This document shows positions 25,200 through 36,063 of a DNA stretch of 64,000 bases, piece by piece. Location: positions 811,001-875,000 of the forward strand of contig CALNXK010000178.1 of assembly GCA_942486035.1 (NCBI GenBank), in the 5' to 3' direction. A model generated the notes under the pieces. It was not told the origin of the DNA. It searched no databases and was given only the letters and a program-made list of their open reading frames with translations. This DNA is from Porites lobata (Eukaryota; Cnidaria; Anthozoa; Scleractinia; Poritidae). Positions within the stretch are counted from its first letter, which is position 1. The number at the start of each line of letters is the position of its first letter. The translations under genes were made by a program, and so were the position numbers.

Positions 25200-26020
25200 C
25201 GTACATGAAGGAGTTTTTTGCTGACGGTATAATTCAGTGCCTCTTATACGATGACTTTCTGTGACCTCATATGCACATCACTGTTTGTAACATTTTTTTG
25301 TGTGCATATGTATGCGCGTTTGTAAGAAAATGGTCATATACTTGGGAATGAAAACCCCACAAAGCAGGAAGGAACGCAAGTATACCTGGCAGTATTGTCT
25401 GATTGTCAGTCTTAATTGTAGATGTTGGCGGTTCGTCTGGAAGGACTTGAATATCTTCTTTGGGTACATTGAGAGAACTGTCCAGATGCACTCTGACATG
25501 GTCAACAAATGCACGTGGGTGGTTGTGGAGCCACTGTGGAAGTGGTTGGTTATACTGCTTCAATTCCCCAGTGGTCCAGTAGTGTTACACGGCACTGTGA
25601 GCATCCCTGAAAGGCTTGTATCGCATTGGTTAGCAAGGAAGTCGTACTTGATGACCTGGTCTGTCTTTCGATGTCATTACTGGTATTGATTGCCTCGTCA
25701 AATTGATCTTTGGGATAAGCCCAAACTCATCTCTTGGTTAATAAGTAGGAACAAAATACAGTACATAAGTGAAGGCATCTTATGGAGAAGGATATTGAAA
25801 TAATAATGTAAGCCTTCTTATGTAGTGGTTAATTTCATAATAAAATATAAGTAATGGTGAAATAATTAATAGATCTTCCTTTCATTCACCTTGTTCTCAC
25901 AAAGCTACTTTTTGTCAAACCAGTCTCTCAGATCACTGTTGGTCTTCCAGTATTGACTTTCCTGTAGAGATTGTAATGCTCTCTCCAAAGCAGTTTCTGT
26001 GGGCACCTTTGCTAGTTTCT
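25200..26020. other. Insert of unknown origin within the Gypsy remnant
   Basis: Overlapping ~80-130-codon frames exist on both strands (25267-25689) but none resembles a known protein. Confidence 0.35.
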
Positions 26021-26203
26021 TCAACAAACAACACCCAACTTTGCTTCGACTTTTCTGTTACTGTTACAGTCTTCTGCAATTTGAACAGCCTTGAGTTTAA
26101 ATTCACTAGAATAAGAAGAGTTCTTCAACCCCGCATGAGATGTAGATGCAAGATTTATACTTGCTTCCATGATGTTAATGCCACAAATGCTGGAAATGGT
26201 CAC
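26021..26203 (-). pseudogene. Pogo-like HTH fragment
   Basis: The block SSYSSEFKLKAVQIAEDC matches the start of the Brinker/psq-type helix-turn-helix at the N-terminus of pogo-like transposases (typically Y..EFKLKAV.FAEE). Only this ~35-residue portion is present before a stop. Confidence 0.5.
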
Positions 26204-26902
26204 GACACAAAACTAAGCACTCGATGAGTTGGCTTCCTTATTCTGGTTGCAGCTCAAAAGATCTTTCATAGTTGTCTTGCCAATAACAGCATCGACAGCA
26301 ATCTTGTATATCACTGCTCTGTATGTAACCAGACGTTTCTGGCACATTCCTTTCTGGAGCAGAGGATATATTAGCGGTCAAATACAATATGAACTTCGGT
26401 GGCAACATTAGACTTAGCATCAACAACTTCTATGAAATGGCTTGCCAGGTCACGCCTGTTTCTTACCCGTGATGGCTTTCCCATTGACTGAACTGCTGCA
26501 ATGGCATCAAACATGACCACAGGTCTACTGGACGGGTTCTGGAGAGTGGTTGGTGTCTTGAGAGAATGACGACCAAGAAATGTGCAAATAGAGCTGTCGT
26601 CCTTAAAGGGTTAGACACTGCTAGCTGTTTTGTTTTTCTTTGTTTGCCAAGCAAACTTCCATGACTTGAGATGCACCTTTTTTATGGGGCCTCAACATTT
26701 TTTCTTGAACAAATGTGTCAAAAAACGCGTGACTGATCTCTTCTCGTGTTAGCCTTCCCTTCTTGATGTAACCTGGCATTACTGCTTTTGTGACGATGTT
26801 CTCAAGATGACTTTCATCTTTCGCAAAAGGGTCAATCTGCCTTTCTGGGGGTTTGACAGTCTTCACTCGCATCTTTTTTGTGGGGAATTGTAGATACTCC
26901 AA
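26200..26902 (-). pseudogene. Unnamed multi-copy family (nuclease-like region), frameshifted
   Basis: The frame starting at 26902 (MEYLQFPTKKMRVKTVKPP) shifts near 26600. In a second frame it continues as DDSSICTFLGRHSLKTPTT, PVVMFDAIAAVQSMGKP, SHFIEVVDA and TEVHIVFDR, and then shifts again to VIGKTTMKDLLSCNQNKE. I recognise this block order from an uncharacterised multi-copy protein family of cnidarian genomes. A PIN/FEN-like nuclease fold is a guess from the acidic DA and FDR motifs. It sits between the gag start and the zinc knuckle of the Gypsy remnant, so it was probably inserted there. Confidence 0.45.
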
Positions 26903-26935
26903 GAAAATATCTCCACGTTTTAAAAACCGATGACA

Positions 26936-27175
26936 TTACACCTGAATTAATGAATCATCCTTGAATTTTTGTTTTACACTTGCATCGTAAACGTCGACAG
27001 CATTTTTTCCCTTTGCGTAAATAAGCATGTCAATACGCACCTTAGGGGACAGCACATCCTGTGATGTAGCTGCTTCAAATAACTGGTAGCACTTTATCCA
27101 GTGGTCCCCATCATATGTTTTGGGAGCAAACTTAGCCGGAGGAGGAATATGAAACTGTGCTGCCACCATTTTCAC
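26936..27175 (-). pseudogene. Gypsy-like gag N-terminus
   Basis: The frame begins MKMVAAQFHIPPPAKFAPK, then YDGDHWIKCYQLFEAAT and VRIDMLIYAKGKNAVDVYD. Gag proteins of cnidarian Ty3/Gypsy elements have the same pattern: a proline-rich start, W..W/WI..F..F...S, then LIYA.G..A. It stops at 80 residues, before the rest of gag. The zinc knuckle that should follow is about 1.9 kb further on, at 24.9 kb. Confidence 0.6.
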
Positions 27176-27375
27176 GCTTCCACTTTGTGGTTATTCTCTG
27201 TATTGAGCCCGTTGAAGAACTTGTTTCCACTGCGGCTGTGGGGGTGACATGACTGGCATGCTTGATTCCTCGATTACTTCTTCCTTTGGATCTTGAGCAT
27301 TGGAAGTCGTTCGCGCGAGTGAAACAAAGTGGCGAAACAAATTTCTTTTCTGCTACCTCTTTTTCCTCCTGTAGG

Positions 27376-27393
27376 ATCCAGCATCTGACACCA
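27376..27393 (-). other. Candidate primer-binding site of the Gypsy element
   Basis: On the minus strand the sequence reads TGGTGTCAGATGCTGGATC, of the form usual for LTR-retrotransposon primer-binding sites (TGG plus tRNA 3'-end complement). It lies ~200 bp upstream of the gag start. The 5' LTR would then occupy plus-strand positions from 27394 rightwards. I could not find the matching 3' LTR. Confidence 0.45.
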
Positions 27394-27659
27394 TGTGTGA
27401 TTTATATATTCAAGGACATCCAATTTAATGATTCAGCAAGATTACATGAGCAACGCCTAACGTCAACTGATTTATCATACAATCACATCAGGATATATAT
27501 ATAGGTTGAGCGAGATTGCTAAGTAAGAGGATTAAGGGCTAATCCCACACTTCATAGCGGAGATAATTGGCATTCCAATTGCCCACTAGTTTTGACACTC
27601 GCATTGGCCACTGGGCAAGCGCTAAAGGTTAAATCATATGCAGCTAATTTTAGTGCCCA

Positions 27660-27935
27660 TCACTGGCTTCAAGCTGCAGCCATGTCGATAAGGTCTTCTT
27701 AAAAGGACTCTGGGGGCTCGTGGTCAGTTTCTAGTGCAATTGGTCTGCCCTACAAGTATTGATGAAACTTCTGCACACCAAAGATTATGGCGAGTGCTTC
27801 TCTCTCCAAATGCGAGTAATTTCTCTCTGCCTTTGTCTGGATGCAAATGAGGTAGGATGTTCTATGACATCTGTGGTGAAGGACCAACCAATAGCATTAA
27901 GTAGTGATGAAGGAGCACACCTAACAGGTCTCGTT
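27660..27935 (-). pseudogene. Gypsy RNase H fragment
   Basis: The minus frame gives KAERNYSHLEREALAIIFGV, then QKFHQYL, a stop, and GRPIALETDHEP. This is the classic RNase H block of Ty3/Gypsy pol. It lies upstream of the gag start on the same strand, so it cannot belong in linear order to the RT fragment at 24.1-24.8 kb. Confidence 0.65.
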
Positions 27936-28340
27936 TTCACAGGTTGAGGCGTTTTGGCTTTAAGAAATGACGCATAGGAAAGCAGTGCCGCAGACATGCC
28001 TGACTAAACCTTGATAGCGGCTCACAACAGACGAGAAAGTGGATACATAAGGGCTGGCTGAGAACTCCACTTGGCAGGGCTTCTCATACGCCTGAACACA
28101 AGGCTTACTGTCGGTACTGTAGGCCTTCTTGGTTGACTGTATAAGATTTTGTCTGAAGTGCTTCATAGCAGCCACAATAGAGAGGGCGTCTACCTTGCTT
28201 GGAACTCACATTGCTTGGGAGCCCCGCAACTTAGCTTTGAAGAAACAAACAGTAGCACCTATTCCTGGGTCTTTGACTGCTCCGTCAGTTACAATCTCTA
28301 ACTGGTCCTCAAGTCTGGTTAACGTGATTGTCTAGCCCCG
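27936..28340 (-). pseudogene. Second retroelement RNase H fragment
   Basis: The minus-strand blocks STDSKPCVQAYEKPCQVEFS, VSTFSSVVSRYQGLVRHVCG and, after a frame change, NASTCENETC form the connection region seen in another class of cnidarian LTR/DIRS-type elements. It abuts the Gypsy RNase H fragment, so two elements are fused head to tail here. Confidence 0.5.
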
Positions 28341-28369
28341 GCAGAGTGAGGAAGTAGCGATGTTTCTTC

Positions 28370-30600
28370 TCATTTATCCAAACAATCTAGCCACTGGTAT
28401 GGGAAAAATCCTTTGGTCTGTTCACACTTGTAGGCTTTAAAAACATTTAGTTGTTTCATAACCATGGACGTTACTGCAGACACACACTGAGCGGGACATG
28501 GGCAGATTCCCAGTTCAATTTGTGTGTGCTTCTTTGTTCTTGTGTGTTCACCTCTAAGCTGTTTTGGAAGCACAATCAGGATTTCTCTGTAATCTGAACC
28601 ACGCAGCTGGTCCCTTGTTCCAGAATCAAGGCTTAGAGTATCCTGGCAGAGCTTCTTTTCTTCACTTGTGAGGTGAGCAACAATCTCAGTGATGATGTTC
28701 GAGATGTGTTCTTTTACGTCATGGAGTGGCTCAGTAGGAAGCACCTTATACATTCCTGTTTGATAAAATTTAAAAGTTTTATTAATGTTCAGTGGATGAG
28801 AGAATAAATCACAACATATATACAGGAAGTTTTGGAAATGGAGATGCATTGGGTCCGCGTTTAATAACCATATTAATTACAAACATGTACATGCACATTA
28901 CTATAAACAAAAACGAAGATGGTGAACCAAGGATAAAATATAAAATTGAACTACAGTACACATTTGTACACATGCATTAATACTGGGCATGTATCATTTC
29001 ATTTATCTGTGGATACAATAATATTGCCCAATAATTTACCGCCAAGTTGAAGTATAATTTTGATTTTCTTTTACATGTATTACTAAAATTTATGAAATGT
29101 ATTTTAATTTATTACTGTTAACAGCATACACATTTACTGTGAATTTACCTAAGTGAAGATTCTCTAAGCTTCTTTCCTGGTTATTCAGGAGCATTGCTGG
29201 TACCCTCTGTACTCCACCAAGGTGCTCTTTTAATGAGACTGCAGCTCTTTCTTAAATCCTTCATCAGATAGTCCTGGAGCTCTACACTCTCTCTGTAGTT
29301 CTACAACTGTCAAATCTTCAAATGGTTTAATTCCCCCATTTTTTTTTTACCTTCCTGCACGACCTGCCAGCACTATACGTTCACGATCAGCTGGTGACAG
29401 TAATGGACAACGAAAGCTGTATGTCAGATCACGATACCTTCTTACATCTCCACTACAAGCAGTACAACCAGCATTTCCTCCCCTTTGTTCTCCACTTTCA
29501 AACTGTTGTTCAGGCCCATCTCCATGGAAAAATCTCACAACATCATTTACTTTCTCCCCTTTGCTTGTTTCTACATGGTGGGGAAGTTGATCTAGGTATT
29601 CTTGTCTTGTGTCCACATATGCTAGCTGCTCAATTTCTTTAGAGCCACATCTGCCCAGAATATAAAGATGTGGTCTGTCAATGATAGATGGTACAACAAC
29701 ATTTTCATGCCATCTGGCCTTCATTTCTTCAGGTGTGAAGAAGAAGGCTGGATCATACAGGCACTGGACAAGGTAGATAATGTGTCCATGGTTCATTATT
29801 GTGGAATTGTCTGCCCAGATCATGAAGTGTTTAGTTCTCTCATATTTCATGAGAAGTTCTTTCATTTGCCTAGGGGTGCACTTCTCTTCAACTTCCCTTG
29901 TAAATTCGCCAATCTTTAAGGATTTTTTAATATCTTCATTTTTTCTGGGCACAGGAACAGATATGTCCCCTCCAAGCATTTTCTTGAGCCTGCGCCTTTT
30001 GACGCACTTCTGTGATGCTGTTGGAACCGCTGCACATTAATGCCTTCAGTCTCCAAGTACTCTCTTACCACCATGGTACCTAATTTTACGTCTTTAAGGC
30101 CATACCCTCTGGCTAGGTCGGAATAATTGATCTAAGAATAGTGAATATTTATATCAATGATTGGAAGAAGATTAAAGAAACAAAGTAATGCTACTCCCTT
30201 TTTTCTGAGAATGACTTTCCATTCGTTATCTAGGATCTCCTTTGTTGTCGTATTATAGAGTGTAGCCAGGCCTCGTCATGTGGGAAAAAGTTTTATCGCC
30301 GTCCAAAAAAATACTTAGAATCAGTACTACCAGTAACTGTGACACCACAACTGTGTTTACAAAGTTCTAATACGTACTACATGTAAACATGTATGACATG
30401 AAATTGCCTTCAGGAGAATGGTATATTTTATGTAGCTACCTACCAAATCATAATCAATTCTTTCTCTTTTACGAGAACGTCTCCTCTCATTGAACACACT
30501 TTGTATGTGTTTTTTTATTCCTTCAAAGCCAAAGCTAATCTCTGGAATTGAGCATTCCTCTTCAAGAGAAGCCGCTAGTTCACATTAAGGAAGCTTCGAT
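28370..30600 (-). pseudogene. Multi-exon SAP-motif multi-copy protein, damaged
   Basis: At least three exons can be read on the minus strand. One near 30595-30456 (KKHIQSVFNERRRSRKRERI) ends at a GTAGGT donor. The main exon (about 30130-29150) includes MIWADNSTIMNHGHIIYLV, DRPHLYILGRCGS, VVRFFHGDGPEQQFESGEQ and a SAP-like helix pair (FEDLTVVELQRECRAPGL). It ends at GTAAAT near 29148. The last exon starts after a TTATCAAACAG acceptor near 28758 with MYKVLPTEPLHDVKEHISN. The main exon is broken by a stop near 29340, a ~1-base indel in LQSHLKEHL (~29240) and a further frame change near 30025. The family recurs in cnidarian and fish genomes and behaves like a transposon-derived gene. I do not know its biochemical role. 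Confidence 0.55.
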
Positions 30601-30828
30601 GGGTCGAGAACGAAATGTAAATTCACATGCCACAACTTGATGATCTTACTTGTTTTGCATTTGCAGATGTACGAATGAATATGGAGGAATGCACTTTTTC
30701 CCTAGGTTATAACGATGGGTGACATCATAGACTTGACCCTATTGCCCTCAGGATAGGAAAAGTGGTAAATAGTTTGCCACTCGTTAGGGTGTTTCTTAGG
30801 TATTACCCCCATCGGGTGACATTGGAGA

Positions 30829-31128
30829 TTAGGAAGTGGGGGAGACTGAAAGGGGCCTGCTATGCGACCCAGTGCGATCTCCTTGGTCAGATAGGATGAA
30901 ACTACGTCTGGGTGCAGCCGATTGTAAATTACGGGATACCCAGGGCTGACGGGAAACTATATAACCAACGGGTGTGCCATAACGGAGGGAATTAATTAAG
31001 TTAGCTACAAAATGACTATCCGGGTGACCAGAAAGTTCCTTTGATAAAACGTCAATGTTAATGGGGGTAGAAACCGGTGGTGCAATGTTCCTCGCTTGGA
31101 GCTGGACTTTATCGCTTGCTGCAATCAT
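30829..31128 (-). pseudogene. Start of a retroelement RT ORF
   Basis: The frame contains TPINIDVLSKELSGHPDSHF, VANLINSLRYGTPVGY and then SRNLQSA. This resembles the segment just before the RT fingers in DIRS/YR-type elements of cnidarians. The polymerase core itself is absent: the frame stops and no YxDD-like motif follows. Confidence 0.5.
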
Positions 31129-31159
31129 TCATGTTACTGGATCCGTTTGAGCGGCGGTT

Positions 31160-32355
31160 AGCCTTGGAGAAACTGCTAGGACAGGCGACAATGGAATGGT
31201 CTGCGGATCAGCAACGGCGGCAGACATGGGGGAAAGGGCAGGGACGCAAGTTGCATCCGGATGATTTGTTGAAACGGAAGCAGACAGGGCCGTTCTTGGA
31301 CGACTGGCATAAAGGATCGGTGTTGGGGCAGGAAGTTCGGCTGTGTTGGGGGCTAGCACACACAAGGCAGTGAGGCTTAGCCAGGTCAGAGAAGGTTACA
31401 GTCCAAAGTTCTATGTCCCAGGTAATGCGTAAGTCATGTGCAGCTTGGCAGCAAAAATGTTCGTCGTAGGCCAGAAAAGCGGTACCCTGGAATTTGGAGG
31501 CCACCCTACTAATGATTTGCTGGTATTTGAACAGTTCAAGGGATCGCCGTGGATGAGAGCCGACAATGACCAACGCATATGCGGTGAAGGTGTCTAACCA
31601 CTTATGAAAACTGTCAATAACAGGTTTCCGTTTGCGGACCTTGGTTACTGGGGAGGAGCCTGGGATTTAATCATCTACCCGAAGTTGGATATCGGGGACC
31701 TGGGGCCGAGCTAGCGAGTTGGGGAGCAACAAAGAAATATCTATGTACTCACCCCGGATAATTTTATCTTGTAAATTCTGCTCCAGCGGACGATTGAGAC
31801 TCACAGGAGAAGCTGATCCTGGCCTGCGATGTAGAGTGTTGAAATTGCCAGGCTGTTGGTCATGCCCTAAAGACCAGGGGAATGAAACGCTTGATCGAGT
31901 GAGGACCTGACGGTATCCTGTATGGTGGCCAGTTGAGCGGCGGTGAAAGGTCCGGCTTGGACAGGATCGGGGAGTCGTCCAAGGAAAATTCCTCCATGAT
32001 TTCGTCGAGGTCGCCACCAGACGCAACGCTTGAAGTCATCACCAGGGTTCTCCAAATTTACTTGTTCGGTTGAGGATTCTGTGGGAGCGGCGGTTAAGGT
32101 AACCCTAACCGGCTGACTTTTTGGTGCCAAACGTTTCGTCCGGGCGCGTCCGGCTTGCGAATTGGAGGTCGAGCGGGGCTGTTTTGTCCCAGTCGCCAAG
32201 TTAAGACAGGAGATGAGGGTTGCTTTGTCTCCCATGATCGGAAGGTGGAGTGCTTGAAGTCGAAGGCAAAGAACTTCGGTCGAAAGCGAAGCCAAATCGT
32301 CTTGCTTTCGAGGGCGGCCATTGGAAACGTGCTTACGCGGACGAGCCATTGACAA
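31160..32355 (-). pseudogene. Gag-like retroelement ORF with SAP-like and CCCH finger regions, frameshifted
   Basis: The blocks read in order on the minus strand: MARPRKHVSNGRPRKQ, a SAP-like helix pair (LSTEVLCLRLQALHLPIMGD), IIRGEYIDISLLLPNSLARP, YQQIISRVASKFQGTAFLAY, ELWTVTFSDLAKPHCLVCAS and a C-terminal finger, CFRFNKSSGCNLRPCPFPHVC. The finger spacing is C-x8-C-x4-C-x3-H. Three frames are needed to read it all. I recognise the order from multi-copy retroelement ORFs of corals, where it precedes a reverse transcriptase; the RT start at 30829-31128 agrees. A role in binding the element's nucleic acid is likely. Confidence 0.55.
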
Positions 32356-32549
32356 GCACGAGATTTACAAAACTTTAGGACGGTTGAAGTAACCAACTTC
32401 GCAATACAGCTCGGAATGATAGTTACACGTTTCTGGCGTCTGACCTTTCTGCCGTCTTTGCGCTTATTAGTTGCTAGCCATTTGGCTTTTAAAATTTGTT
32501 TTTTGGCCCCATGTTTGTGGTGGGAGTCAGAGAATACACGTGTACTTTT

Positions 32550-33165
32550 GAACTTCTTTATTCTCAATGGCTCCTAATTTTTCCATCATACTGCCGAACT
32601 GGGCGATTTGTGCCTGGAGGTTAACAGCAATTTGTTTTACTGCCCCGATCGTTACATCATTGCATTCAGCTTGTGCCGCGTACGCTGGTTTGATCGTACT
32701 ACAGTTCTTGGTGTTCAGTGCTGTAGTCGGTGCGGCTCTCTTTCCTTTCTTGATTTCGGCCTTAAAACAGCCGATGTCACATTGATGGAAGCGTATAATC
32801 GCGTTGAGTGTTTCTTGCTCCGCGTTCTTACGGATTTGTTTTATCTCTCTCTTAAAATCCTCGCCCTATATTGTAGGGTATCTGGGCAAGTTCCCTTGTC
32901 TGTGTACCTTTTTAAAGATTTGATTGCACCTTTGGCTTGGCTAATTTTGTCCTCCGCGGATAGGCCATGGCTTCGTTTTTGGTTCTGTGTGGATGGGCTG
33001 TGGTGGCGACGTTTTTGGTACTGTTCTGTCCTTGGTTCACGAGTACCCCTTTGAGGGCGCCTGTCGCGGCTTTGGCGTTGCTGTTTAGGCTGTTTAGGTT
33101 TTCTAGGCACTTGATACGGAGGGATTTGTTCATTGTCATCGGATTTGCTGAGTAGATCATCCTCG
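32550..33165 (-). pseudogene. Basic coiled-coil retroelement ORF, one frameshift
   Basis: The first part (33110-32841) is very basic and includes DKISQAKGAIKSLKRYTDKG and TCPDTLQYRARI. After a one-base shift near 32850 the other frame continues through DFKREIKQIRKNAEQETLNA and IAQFGSMMEKLGAIENKEVQ to a stop near 32552. The CCCH-finger ORF begins ~200 bp further on, so the two look like consecutive ORFs of one element. The long plus-strand frame over the same bases is an antisense shadow. Confidence 0.5.
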
Positions 33166-33381
33166 ACGGGGCCTGTCTAGTAATAACAATCAGTGTAAAA
33201 TGGGGTTGACAGGCGTACACGACTCCTCAGTGCGTGTTTAAAATAGCCTTGTAATAGTTTGGCTCTCACAAGTATGTCATGTCTTTTTTTGCCCAATGTC
33301 AAAAACAAATTGATAAAATACGGTTTTAAAGGTGACAAGTCTTACTTCTCGCTTTCCATGACTTCGGGGACTTTAGATGAC

Positions 33382-33651
33382 TTAAACTTTATACAAAAAC
33401 TGCTTACGCCTGCACATAGATGGCAGAAATGTGCTAGAAAAACGCTTGGTACGCATGACTGGATTTGCAAAGTGGCTTTGCCTCCTGAGGTTATAGTGAC
33501 AATAGTTCTTGGGAGAGAGAAAATGATGCAACTTATGATCTGGATTAGATACAATAGAATCAAACAGTTTTTCACAGTGATCTATGCGTCTGTCCTCTAA
33601 AGATGCCATGTTGAACATTGACAGGCTGTCATCGTAAGAAAAGCCTGGCAA
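33382..33651 (-). pseudogene. LINE 3' end (RT ORF C-terminal tail)
   Basis: The minus frame contains FNMASLEDRRIDHCEKLFDS, DHKLHHFLSPKNYCHYNLRR and TKRFSSTFLPSM. This is the typical tail of anthozoan CR1/RTE-like LINE ORFs (L..L..RR..LC..LF.....HKL..LLP......YNLR). No RT palm remains. It sits between two parts of the neighbouring retroelement. Confidence 0.6.
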
Positions 33652-33679
33652 AATAATTGATAGTGCACGTTTTATACTG

Positions 33680-33865
33680 GGGTATCATTGGTATGTTTAC
33701 TAGAATACCAACATTGGAGAAATGATATATATACCAATGCTGGCATGTTAAAATAGTTTCCCAACATTGGGAGATAATAATATTGATTGGAATATCATTG
33801 GAGGTTTTATTTTGTTTTACCAATCTTGGTATATTTGCACAATTTCCCCACCTTGGGAAATGCTC
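33680..33865. repeat. Cluster of short CCAA-NNN-TTGG dyads
   Basis: About six short palindromes follow each other: ccaacattgg, ccaatgctgg, cccaacattggg, a single attgga element, ccaatcttgg and cccaccttggg. They could be degenerate tandem units or protein-binding dyads; the sequence alone does not decide. Confidence 0.45.
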
Positions 33866-34107
33866 GGGGCATTTACACATTCAGCTACATGGACAACCCT
33901 TTTCCCGTGACGATCTTTCCAAATCAGAAAACGCGAAACATCTTCGGGGGTGGCGGAATAGATAGACTTTGTATTAGGCAAAGAGGCTAAAAAGGTTTCA
34001 AACTCCACGCGCAAAGAGGATTTTTGCTTTGAATACGAAGACGTGTTGGCCGTTTGTGTAAGCTGTTGCAAACGAGCATTAGACATTTTATCAATGTCAT
34101 GTTCCAC
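33817..34107 (-). pseudogene. Tyrosine recombinase N-terminal (core-binding) fragment
   Basis: The blocks SSYSKQKSSLRVEFETFLAS, SATPEDVSRFLIWKDRHGKR and VVHVAEC match the N-terminal SAM-like domain of tyrosine recombinases carried by coral Crypton/Ngaro/DIRS-type elements. The catalytic domain (R...HxxR...Y) is missing: the frame runs into unrelated sequence and stops. Confidence 0.55.
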
Positions 34108-34168
34108 TTGTTCTTGCCCTGTTTCTTCCAGTTCTGATGAATCAACACTCTCTGTATCACCACCGACA

Positions 34169-34169
34169 C

Positions 34170-34215
<46 letters not shown>
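34169..34215. repeat. (TAA)n microsatellite
   Basis: About 15 perfect ATA/TAA trinucleotide repeats. Confidence 0.95.
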
Positions 34216-34216
<1 letters not shown>

Positions 34217-35600
34217 TATTGAAATGTTTTGAACTCATTGGATTAATGAGAACCCACAAATATTAATTTGTAATTTGCCCCTCCTGAAACCATTTAAGGG
34301 ATGTGCAACAGCAACCAAGAACAGTCCAATATTAATACAGACAAACCTGTACTGGTACAAGCCAAGTATTTATCCACCAGGTGTCCTGGGGCCCTTAATA
34401 TTCCCCATAAAAAACTTGCTGGCCAATTTCGCTCTTCCGACGCCATTTTTTTTCTCACTACGGCAATATGCGGACGTTCTTGGAAACACTGTATTTTCGC
34501 TGGAAAGCCTGTTCTTAAAATAATTCTTTATCGGAAAGGGTTGACTGAAGGGTACAGCACATATGGTGGCTCCAAGTAATCAGCTCCTGGCTCCGTCAGT
34601 CATCCTATCGGGCCTCTTAGGAAGCACATGTTTACTTGTGATTGGTGCATTTCAATCCACTGTGTTTGTTCCTGTCTTTCAAGGTTCGTGTGATTCGTGC
34701 TTGTAATCGCCCTGTTTTGAGAAATAATTGACCAGTTTTCTTTGAAGATTTTTCTGATCTTATTCTTGTTTCTTGCAAGGATAAAGCAATGTCTGCCTCC
34801 TGCTCTCGACAAAAATTCCACCCCACCCATCATCGCGGTTTCCTTTGCTATTCCTGACCAGTCTAGAGTCATTCTCAGTTTTGTTTTTACAGGCCAAGCT
34901 GGGTGAGTGTTTTGCATTGTGATTAATACTGCCCCCGACTCAAATAATTGACGTAACAGAAAAACCTATTCAAAGTTTGCTAACGCACGGCGCGAGATAC
35001 AACGAATTTGGCTGTAAAATCACCTAAAGGAAATTCTACAAAGTATGTGATCAAGTCATGGTAATACCAGGCTGCCCGACTACGGAACACTAGATTCATT
35101 GCATTTATTTTGTCTTTTGTCTGTCATTCGTAAAGAATGGCTAGATCAACGACGTCCAATCAACGCTTATGGCTGGATTCCGGACAGATTTTACGTCATC
35201 AGTATGAAATTTCTGTTGCTGAGTCGCAGCTGTTCACAGGCTAGGAGACTTTTTAAAATGTTTTTTTGTCATTGTATCACACATGGGCGTCAACGTATGT
35301 GAACAGTACTTGAACTGTAAACACTCCATAACAGAATTAAAGACGAACACTTCAACACAACATGGCATTTAATTTTATAATGCATAAAGGACAAAATTTG
35401 AAACAAAACATGAAAACAGCAGTTGACACGGTGACATCGTACAGTTCAGAAGGTTCAGTCCATAAATAGTCATAGATGAAGATCTCCAAACTACGATGCT
35501 GTTAAAATAAATATCAACTTTTCAATTTTGATTCTCTTCTATCAATTGGTAACTGCCAATCCTCACTCTTGTCAAATTTAGGAATCTTTCCATTCAATGC
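34216..35600. other. Non-coding stretch
   Basis: Short frames on both strands show no recognisable domain. No clear repeat. Confidence 0.35.
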
Positions 35601-35604
35601 TTCT

Positions 35605-35850
35605 TCAAGAATTAGAAGATCTCAGGTCACTGTACTTGATAAAACTATGCACTTTGAGTCTGGCACGCATTTTGACCGCAAAAAGAACAGTTAATGCCTT
35701 CAGGTTTGATTCTGCATTGCTGTGTCCTTGCTGTAATTGATTGATTTCATTTTGCAGCTCTGATATCTTTTGTTTCAGCTCAGGGTGCTTGTCCCTTAAA
35801 TTACGAGCGTCATGAGGAGGGCAGGAAGGTGAAACACGTTTGGTCATGCA
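35605..35850 (-). CDS. Unrecognised 80-residue coiled-coil ORF
   Basis: The protein begins MTKRVSPSCPPHDARNLRDK and contains a heptad-like stretch (LKQKISELQNEINQLQQGHS), then a basic tail with VKMRARLKVHSFIKY. The charged, leucine-spaced composition looks like real protein rather than chance, but I cannot name the family. It is probably a fragment, because the C-terminal end runs into A+T-rich non-coding sequence. Confidence 0.3.
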   Translation of the reverse strand, partial: CMTKRVSPSCPPHDARNLRDKHPELKQKISELQNEINQLQQGHSNAESNLKALTVLFAVKMRARLKVHSFIKYSDLRSSNS

Positions 35851-36063
35851 TGATTTGCGACGGTTTCCACAGATCGTTGATTAGAAAGTGAAGATAGGAG
35901 TGAGCGCATCATTTTCGAAGGTCGCCCTGACCAATTCCCCTTCCGCGCTCTATAACAATACTTTCTTTCACTGAATGGTTTTGGCTAATTCAGCTCTTAT
36001 GTAGTCTAATGGTGATCACCCGGCTTTTTTAGTAAATGATGCAGCATTCACAAACCTTTTCCC

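Noticed and set aside
27394..27600. Full 5' LTR of the Gypsy element
   Set aside because: The primer-binding-like site suggests an LTR start at 27394, but without a second copy I cannot place its far edge.
32608..33054. 148-codon plus-strand open frame
   Set aside because: It is the antisense of a basic coiled-coil retroelement ORF whose minus-strand reading has recognisable family blocks; the plus reading is Cys/Phe/Leu-rich noise.
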